Origin: Raffaelea ambrosiae
Lineage: Eukaryota; Ascomycota; Sordariomycetes; Ophiostomatales; Ophiostomataceae
Direction of reading: 5' to 3'
Length of the DNA stretch: 64,000 nt
NCBI GenBank assembly: GCA_002778195.1
Contig: PCDI01000005.1
Span: forward strand, 1,741,690 to 1,805,689
Shown: positions 56,634 to 64,000 of the stretch, one piece after another
Layout of the letters: every line of letters begins with the position of its first letter
Position numbering within the stretch: position 1 is the stretch's first letter
Program-made: the position numbers and the translations under genes
The notes under the pieces: generated by a model
What the model was told of the DNA's origin: nothing
Database searches by the model: none
What the model saw: the letters and a program-made list of their open reading frames with translations, nothing else

Positions 56634-58566
56634 TCACAGGAGAGAATCGCTGCCGCTACCAACACTCTGTTCAATGGCAGAGACGATGGCTCGTTCTTCA
56701 AAGACGGGGCCCTGGCCGTCGCACTTGGCCTGGTTCTTGAGCCGGTTGCTGATGTCAGCGACGTCGACGAGCCCGCGCTTGAAGAGGTCGTGGCCGATGA
56801 TGAAGTCCCAGGTGGCACCGGCGGCCAGCAGGCGTTCGCCGCTGTCGGAGGTTGCAATGCGGTGGCTAGGGGTCTTGTTATCGTGGTTGGCCAGTAGGTC
56901 GGTATAGAAATCGGTAGGGTTGTAAGTCAGCGGGCCGGTGGTCAAGGGAACGTGGCCACCCATGGCGATATCGTTACCGGGTGATGAGCCGTTGCCCTGC
57001 AGCGACGACGTGGCACGGAGGATTTCGTTCTCGGTGCTGACTTTTTGCAGGTCGCGCTTGAGCCTCTCATTTTCGGTAGCAGTTTGCTGCTGGGCGGCTT
57101 CGAGAGTGGCTAGCTTGGCTTCCAGATCCTTGACGTGGCGTTCCTTCCGCTCACGGAAAGCACGCTGACTATGGAGAGGGAGGGAAAGGGTCAGAGATCA
57201 CCTGGCACAACATGGGCGAAGCAGAGGGGCGATAACATATGAAGTACACGAAGGGGGGGGGGGGAGAAGAGGGGTGGCTAGACAGAAGAGGTAGGAAGTA
57301 TGTACTCACGCAGCTCGGTTCTGAGCCTTGCGGCGGGATTGGGCCGGGGTGAGCTCCTCCTCATCAGAGTTGGAGCCACCCCTCCGGGCCTGCTCCTGCT
57401 GCTGCTGCTGGGTGACAAAGTCGTCGGTACCCGGTTCGGTCTTGGCCAGGGGGAGAATTTCAGGATGTTGCGGAGGGTCCAGTGCCATGGCAGTGGAGGT
57501 GTTCACGGTTACGGGAGCAGGAGCAGATACGGTGACAGCAGTAGCGGTGACAGCAGTGGTGACGGGTTGCTGCTGCTGCTGGGGCTGCTGCTGAGGCTGT
57601 GGCTGTCCGGGATGGATGACGGAAGGCGGCAGCTGCTGGCCGGGAGGAGTCGGGGGTCCGCCGAAAACGGCCGGCTGGTGTGCGAATTGGGTGGCATAGC
57701 CGTCGAAATTCTGGAAGTCGCTGGGGAACTCGGCAAAGACCTCCTGTACGATGTGCGACGGCACGACATGTCAGCCACTAGGGGTGGCACTGGAGTAAAG
57801 TGGACAGGTCGGAGGGGCAGACGGAAGGGGGGGGTGGTGAGGCTGCGGGACAGAGAGGCCAGAAACTCGAAAATCTGGGGAGCAGAGATACAGCGACGGA
57901 GAGGGAAAGGCAGAGGGGCTGAAATGAGGGGTTGTGCACTAGCTGGGGAGGTGTATGCGGGTGCGAGGCAGAACCCAACACAAGTTGGCACGGCCGGCTG
58001 CAGAAAAACTCGGACGGCACCGCAATGTGCGGCGGCAACGACGACGAGAGCGCAGCCCGAAGGCCGAGGGCTTCCCGACGGGTGCGCTGCTGCTGCTGCT
58101 GGGCAGACGCGGCTGCTGGGTTGCTGATCGATGGTCAGCGGCCCACCAGCGGCTGCTGGCTGCAGATTGGTGTTGATTGCAAAGCGCTTGCAAAGCAGAG
58201 CGAGTGCCTGCGAGTGGATACGAGGAAGGGGGCAAGCACGAGTATAAAAAGGACGCAACCGCAGCCCGTCAGGCTGGGCCTAACCCAGCTCTCCCCAGCC
58301 GGTTTTGCGCTTGCTGCGGGCCCGGGCTCTTTCTGTGCGTTTTGTGTGCTTTCTTGTGTGCTTTCTCGTGTGTGCTTGGCAAGATCGGGGGGGGGGAGGG
58401 CGGGCAACGGCGACAGAGAAAGAAGTGCACTCACCGAAGGCGACGTGGTATTGTTGTAGTCGTCGGATGCAGCCGAGTTCGAGTGCGAGGGCGTCAGCGG
58501 CGGGATGCCGATGAACTGCTGCGGGAAGGGCTGGCCGCTTGCGAAGAAGGTGTGCGTGTAGTCCAT
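56634..58566 (-). CDS. AP-1-like bZIP transcription factor (YAP family)
   Basis: There are three exons, 58566-58435, 57743-57310 and 57168-56634, giving 366 aa. It starts MDYTHTFFASGQPFPQQFIG with PPLTPSHSNSAASDD. Exon 2 has FPSDFQNFDGY and Gln-rich stretches, then SDEEELTPAQSRRKAQNRAA. Exon 3 continues QRAFRERKERHVKDLEAKLA with a leucine zipper (heptads of L through ENEILRATS). The NxxAQRxFR basic region is that of Pap1/Yap proteins, which read TTACTAA-like sites. The C-terminus HRIATSDSGERLLAAGATWD, FKRGLVDVADISNRLKNQAKC and DGQGPVFEE is a conserved tail of this Sordariomycete subgroup. Its single Cys does not form the paired redox Cys domains of Yap1, so a classic oxidative-stress switch is not evident. 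Intron 1 is 691 nt. Confidence 0.88.
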
Positions 58567-59357
58567 GGCGGGCGAAGAGGGAGAGAGAGGACAAGAGAGA
58601 GGAGTGCGGAGGGCGAAGCAGGCAAAGGGGAGAAGAGAGGGCAATGAGGTGAGACCTGGAGGGGAAAGCGACGCGGGCAGGAGCACAGGCGCAGTCCAAG
58701 GGTCGCAGGCTGGCAGGGCGAATTGGGCGGGCTCGAGGGCGAGCAGAGGGCGACGGAGAAGACGAAGCGGGGGGGGGGGGGGGGAGGGCCGGCGACGAGG
58801 GGCGGCGACAGGACACGAGGAGCGAGCAGAACTGGCGATCCGAAGTGAGGGCGGACAGGAAAGACGCGAGAGTGCTTGGGGAAGAAAGGGCTTGCGAAAG
58901 GGCTTGGGGAAGGGCTTGGGGAAGGGCTCGGACGAGCAGAAGGTCGAGAAAAGTGGGAAAACTTCGAGGGGAAGGAAGGCAGGGGAGGCCGGGCAGGCAC
59001 AGCAGCAGGCAGCGAAGGCAGGAGCGACCAGCGCACTTGGATCGGGGGAGCCCCGACAGAGGTGGAAAAAGCGCTGGGCGCGCCCTGGCAGGCGTGCACA
59101 GGCCGTGGCTGCAGCGTGGCGCAGGAGAAGCTTCGAGCACGCACCAACGGTGTAACTACTATGTAAGATACGAGTGTGTGCTAGTTGGCCGTTATTCCGC
59201 CCTAGCCTGGCGCATCCTCGCCGTGCGTCCCCAGGCCTGGGGAAATGGCAAGTGTTACAAACACCCTCTAGTGGCGATCCCTCTGTTGCTGCTCCGCGGA
59301 AACTGCGAATCCTTTGCAGGGAAGACACGGCCAGGGCAAGCAAAACAAACAGAAGGT

Positions 59358-59424
59358 ACGCCATGAGGCAGGCACGCCATGAGGCAGGCACGCCATGAGG
59401 CAGGCACGCCATGAGGCAGGCACG
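59358..59424. repeat. 16-bp minisatellite (ACGCCATGAGGCAGGC)
   Basis: Just over four tandem, nearly perfect copies of a 16-bp unit. Confidence 0.9.
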
Positions 59425-61699
59425 CATGCTCTTTTGCGATTTGTTTGCCCAGGCCGGCCACCGGGCCAAATGCTGTCTTGGTCAGCAGGTGGTCTCTGCA
59501 CAGCACTTTCGGGTGTCTGTATTGGTGTAGTAGTTGTATGGATTGGCAGTCTCCCCACTCGCCTTGTCTTCCGTCCTATGCGGTGCAGGATACTTTAAGC
59601 ATACATCGGTCGTTCTTTCCTCCCTCACGGCTCCTACCCTGTAGAATACCCATAGTTGCTCCCTTGCCAGCACTCACGGACACACCATACAAACGCAGCG
59701 GCCATCTTGCATGCTAGTGACTACTATGTATGTTAGATACAAATAGTCTTGCAGCGAGAGACCACCCGCGCTGCTCTTGGCTGGACCGTTCAGGACCCCT
59801 CCACACTAGCCCCCTCCACACTAGCAAGCCTAGTCAAGACACGACGCTGAGGAAGGCAAAATGGCAAAGCATACATGGTAACTAACTACTACTCGTGTTA
59901 ACTCGCTGCCAGCAAGCCTAAACGGGGGAAACGGCCAGGATCCTGCCAGGCGAGCAGGCATCATGGAAGCATTGAATTGCATGGTAGCCAACTATCGAGC
60001 CGGCGCACGAGGCAAGGGGAGGGGGGGCAACTCATGCTATTTCCGCATGTCTGTGAATCCTCGGACGCGCAAGTGTCTCCGATAGGCACAGGTACGACGA
60101 CGGGGATGCTGGCCCGGGGCAGAGAAACAGCCCTTTCCGGGTGAGCCCCCCAGGCCTAGCCCAGAGGTATTACTACGGCGTATGCCATCTGCTGCACCCC
60201 GGCTGCTCTACTCGACCCTCGCTGTGCTCGCTCTCCTCTCGCCTACTCACACCGACCCCCCCCGGCCCGGTGTCCTTGCGAGCCCATATATACGTAGTAG
60301 CAAGATGCATCGTGAGACAGCCTCTCTCCCCAGAAAACAGGTGATCCAGTGCCCGTGTCAGAGCCAGGGCATGTTCCGTCCAGGTGTCGTTGTCAGCTCG
60401 CCCCCTGGCACCCAGTGGTCCTTGCCCGCAGGATTTCGACGGCGTGCCGCGCCAGCATGTTTGGTCAACCCTTCCTGCTGTTCTGTGCAATCGCCACCAC
60501 CATGACATAAGACACCACATGTATGCACACCTGCATGCCGGGTAGCCAGAGCAAAAGGCAGGTCTGCCTCTGTACCACCACAGCCATGCGCGTGCCACCA
60601 CCGCTGGTCAACTCGGCTCTCACGCCCCGCGTCACCTGCTGTCTTTTTTCCCGCTTATGCATGCGTACATTTACGATATAGTTACATACATAAGCATACA
60701 TGTATGAGTCTTTGTGTTCGTGAGATAAGGGTGTGAACTCTTCATTTTTCTGTGACGAGTGTGATATTGAAAACGATCACTGGCGTTGCAGTCGCTGCAG
60801 ATTGGGCTGCATGGAGGGAACGGGATGAAATCCCCAACGGAGCCATGCTGGCTTGTACGACGCACCCCCAGACACAGGCTGCCAGAATGTTTCATCGATC
60901 CAAGATGGCAATTTCTCTCCCTCGACCGGGCGAAAGACCGCCCCGGAGACATTCCATCGATCACTACCACAAGAGCCCTACGACGGCATACATCGTAAAT
61001 CCCATGGGAGACTGTATAGCGGAACGATGATCCCTCCTGTCAGCCCAATGCAACCTCTATTTCGCCATGGAGCAGTGGCGGTGTCGTGTCAGGGGTCTTC
61101 TGCTGGGTCTGCGGCACGTTGTTGGGTGGGTTTGTGGTTAAGATATTCCAAGGCCATCTGGCACATCACGACCCAGTAGTTGTTCAAGGACTGGAACTTC
61201 CCGGAGAATTCATAGGTGCACTCAGGACAGGAGAAATACACGCCAGTCCATTGTGTCCGAGTTCTCAAATCTCTGGGCTGTCACAAAAAGGGCGGCTCCG
61301 TGGCTCATTCTCGTTTAATGCCAGCATCTCACGATCCGGAGATTAAGTCTGTATGCCTGCGGCTCCGGGATAACTATGCCATGGAGGCTGTACCGTGGCC
61401 AACATAGTCTGTTTGTTTAACAGAAGCCCTGGAAAAATAAACACCAATTCAGCGAACATATCCGTACATTGGGGGGGTCAAATCAATTGATAGAACTTTC
61501 AACGAGCGTGTGGCACGGTTTCCTTTATGGTCTTTGCTTCCTACCCAACAAAAGGTAATTAAAGCACCATGGCAGTCTGACTCCTGTCTAGGTATTGCTT
61601 GCCGTTGAATGCAAAATCAAACAACCGAGAAGCCCTGTCGGCACTTTCAATCTATTGACTAGTTGATTTCTAAAAAGACTTCGTCTCGTAGTCAACTGC

Positions 61700-62140
61700 T
61701 CAACCTGGACAGGAATTACAAGTTGATCGACATTGCACGCCCAGAGAATTACCCCGTTAGGCACTAGTCTCATTGTGACAACTACTCAAGACAATATCAA
61801 ATGCTGACAAAAGAGATAATAGTAGAAGCTGAAGCCGAACAGCTTGCGAGGGAGGTTCCGGTCGAAGTCAAGGAGAACGCTACTTCGTCTCTGGACCACC
61901 ATTGGATATAGATATCATCTCAAGATATCGCCTCTCCGGCCAGCTGGGCCACCCTGTCCAACAAAATATTTTCTCGTTCAATATAGAAGCCTATCTTCTT
62001 AAGTGGTTCAGAAAGGGCAGCGGAGCTTCCGTATGAGCCCCCGTTCACTCTAACTAGCAATGGGCGTGTCCCATTTCTGAACTCCACGAGCAAAAAGAAT
62101 ATGTGTTGTTCCCCTCGCCGCTTCTGACAACTCCTATTCT
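61700..62140 (-). pseudogene. Possible coding relic, unknown family
   Basis: On the minus strand one frame reads HIFFLLVEFRNGTRPLLVRV, then SSAALSEPLKKIGFYIERE and ILLDRVAQLAGEAIS, ending at a stop. After a frame change comes MRLVPNGVILWACNVDQLVI. These look like real protein sequence without low-complexity bias. The family is not recognised, and no start, splice sites or neighbouring domains support an intact gene. Confidence 0.3.
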
Positions 62141-64000
62141 TTTGTCTTTTTAACCTGTCCTCGCATGCTCGCTGTGATCGGCCCCACCGCTTCCACGGCT
62201 TTGATAGACCCTATGTATTAAGAAGGCGAAAAGGGGGTTGCACATGGCAGGCCTCAAGCAGCTGCTGGGCACGACCCGCAGGCCCTCCAAACGACGCACC
62301 AGGCCCCTCCACAGACTGTAGCCTTCAACACCACCGGGGCGACATGAGATTGGGCGGTGGCTGTTAAACACACTGGCGAGCATACACACGCACGCACTGT
62401 CACGACTGGGCAGCTCATGATGAAGTTTGAGGACTGGGGAGAGAAGGTACTGAAGCCGGTGAACGCCAGGGTGGTCCTACATGTGCACCTGCATCTGCAT
62501 TCGGCTGCCGATCAGGGGTTCTCGGGTCTGGTTCAAGGAGAAGTAAAAAAGACATACCGGCAGTGCCGCGGGAGTCAAGGCGATCGAAGGTCCGACACTT
62601 GAAGAAGACACCCAAAGAGGCACTGAACTAAGTGCTCGAAATGGGCTTGAAGCCAGGGCAAGTGGAGTCTATGAAGCTCGTCGGCCACCAACAATGGATG
62701 ACACAAGGCCAGCCTCCTATTCCCTTCGCCTGCTTTTTGCTTCCTTTTTTTTCTGTCCCTACTCGTAGTGCAGGAGGCGACGAGGAGTGGGGGGTGCTTC
62801 TCGCAAGGGGTGGGTAAAAAAGAAAGAGCTGGCAAAACGACCAGGTAGACAAATGCCCACCGACGTTTGAGACTAAGAGTTCGGTGCAGAGTTTTTTTTT
62901 ATCGGCCCCCCTTGGCTTATTGTGGTGCCCTGCATTTGCTCTTTTTGTTCTTCTTCGGGCTTTTTTTTCCTTTCTTTTTTTCTGGGTTGTGTTCTTGCTT
63001 TTTGATGTGGGTTGGTGGGTTCGAGTCAAACAAGAAAACGAGTTGGCGGAGCAGGTGAAAGGCGGCGGAATAGGGGGCGGGATAAGAGACGGCGCCGGCT
63101 CACGCGAGAGTCGCCCGAACAAATGTTGCCCGAACCAAAGTCGATCGAACGGGAAGTGGCCGGAGGAATGGCATTTCCCGATAGCGAGAGTTGCGTACCT
63201 TTGTTGGCTTGTTGATGGTGTTGACCATTGTTGGCCATTGTTGTGACCATTGTTGTTTATTATGATTGCTTTTGGCATGGAATTGGAAATGAGGCTGGCG
63301 GAAATTTGCATACCAGGCAAGCTGTATCTTACTGTATCCCGCCACCACAGGGAAAGAGACCAAACCTGAACAGAGACACAAAGAACAAAAACAAAAACAA
63401 ACAAGGCCGCCAAAACGGGGCCCGATTGGAGCAGTGCATCGAGATTGAGATGGCAAAAGCACCAAAACAAAGAAAGACAAAGACACCAAATCACCAAAAA
63501 GACGCGAATAAGAAGAGAAGTTAATGGCGCTAAAAAGGACTCACTGGAACACTGGAAGACACAGCACTCGTAGAGCAACGAGAAGCAGAACAAAATAAAG
63601 CAGAACAAGGAGGAGAGTGAAAGAAGAAAAACAACAACAAAACAACAGAAACAGAAACAGAGCGAAAGACCACCCCAAGGGACTAGACACAACTAGACGC
63701 CCCAAAACACAACTACGGCCAGAGCCATCAAGAAGACGGCCACACAGCACACTACTCGTACACATCGCAACAAAAGATGCCCGGCATTCCACACATGCCC
63801 AGCCTTCTACCGAGGCACCGGCAAGAGGACTAGGAGAGTCTGTTTGCCCGGGTGGCAGGCTAGACGAGAGAGAGAAGCCAGACGAGTGGCGAGGCGGGTG
63901 GTTCAAGGGCTTGATGGATTCTATGGCGCTTCTATGGTCCTTCCCTAATGGGACTGCCGATCCACGTTGCAAGCAGGGAGCCCCTCTTTGGGAACCTTTC

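Larger units (their letters stand above)
58567..64000. other. Gene-poor right end, 5.4 kb
   Basis: The first 600 bp are GC-rich flanking DNA of the bZIP gene with poly-G runs. Beyond that are a 16-bp minisatellite (59358-59424), TACTATGTA-like motifs (59155, 59712, 60290) and possible coding relics on the minus strand (61080-61300, 61700-62140). The long open frames near 62600-63700 follow pyrimidine tracts and look like noise. Confidence 0.55.

Noticed and set aside
62628..63692. 354-codon minus-strand frame near the right end
   Set aside because: It begins in a pyrimidine tract (Phe/Leu/Val-rich), contains polyLys from A/T runs and has no domain or splice support.

Overview
The window looks like nuclear DNA of a filamentous ascomycete, most likely a Sordariomycete. 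The genes have short spliceosomal introns (about 50-110 nt, GTRNGT donors, CTAAC/CTGAC-like branch sites, YAG acceptors). Codon use is GC-rich, the spacers are pyrimidine-rich, and the families present (AIM11, CBP4, DUF8035-like, Zn2Cys6 regulators, AP-1-like bZIP) are fungal. The order is not certain; an Ophiostomatales-like genome is only a guess. Exons below were joined by hand at splice sites, and every multi-exon model closes in frame.

Layout. 1-8.9 kb: an AT-rich block beside a decayed SRPK-like kinase, then a long gene-poor spacer. 8.9-12.5 kb (-): a low-complexity DUF8035-like protein. 12.5-16.2 kb: spacer with minisatellites. 16.2-18.3 kb (+): an ADCK1/Mcp2-type mitochondrial atypical kinase. 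19.9-21.8 kb (+): a six-exon MFS sugar transporter. 22.4-23.2 kb (+): AIM11. 24.9-28.1 kb (+): a ten-exon Zn2Cys6 regulator. 30.3-38.2 kb (+): a giant disordered/coiled-coil protein with three PAM2-like motifs. 39.0-39.8 kb (-): a small secreted Cys-containing protein. 41.3-42.2 kb (-): a Mid2/Mtl1-like Ser/Thr-rich membrane sensor. 44.5 kb (-): an intron-containing tRNA, probably Tyr. 45.7 kb (+): CBP4. 47.7 kb (+): NAC beta subunit. 49.1-50.8 kb (-): tRNA adenosine deaminase TAD1, divergent from RPL24 at 51.2 kb (+). 54.0-55.6 kb (+): a CDP-alcohol phosphotransferase (CPT1/EPT1). 56.6-58.6 kb (-): an AP-1-like bZIP. 58.6-64 kb: a gene-poor tail with repeats and possible gene relics.

Functional themes. 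This is an ordinary chromosomal mix, not a biosynthetic cluster. Translation is well represented (RPL24, NAC beta, TAD1, a tRNA, and possibly the PAM2 protein). So are mitochondria (ADCK1/Mcp2, AIM11, CBP4), with membrane lipid synthesis, sugar uptake, cell-surface sensing and two transcription factors alongside. The most interesting signals are: (i) the giant multi-PAM2 coiled-coil protein, whose layout recalls the endosomal mRNA-transport scaffold Upa2 of Ustilago; (ii) its leader, which holds a single AUG (a start-stop AUG-UAA) in about 1.86 kb; (iii) a predicted one-nucleotide exon in the NAC beta gene; and (iv) a dispersed intergenic family of short palindromes related to TACTATGTA.
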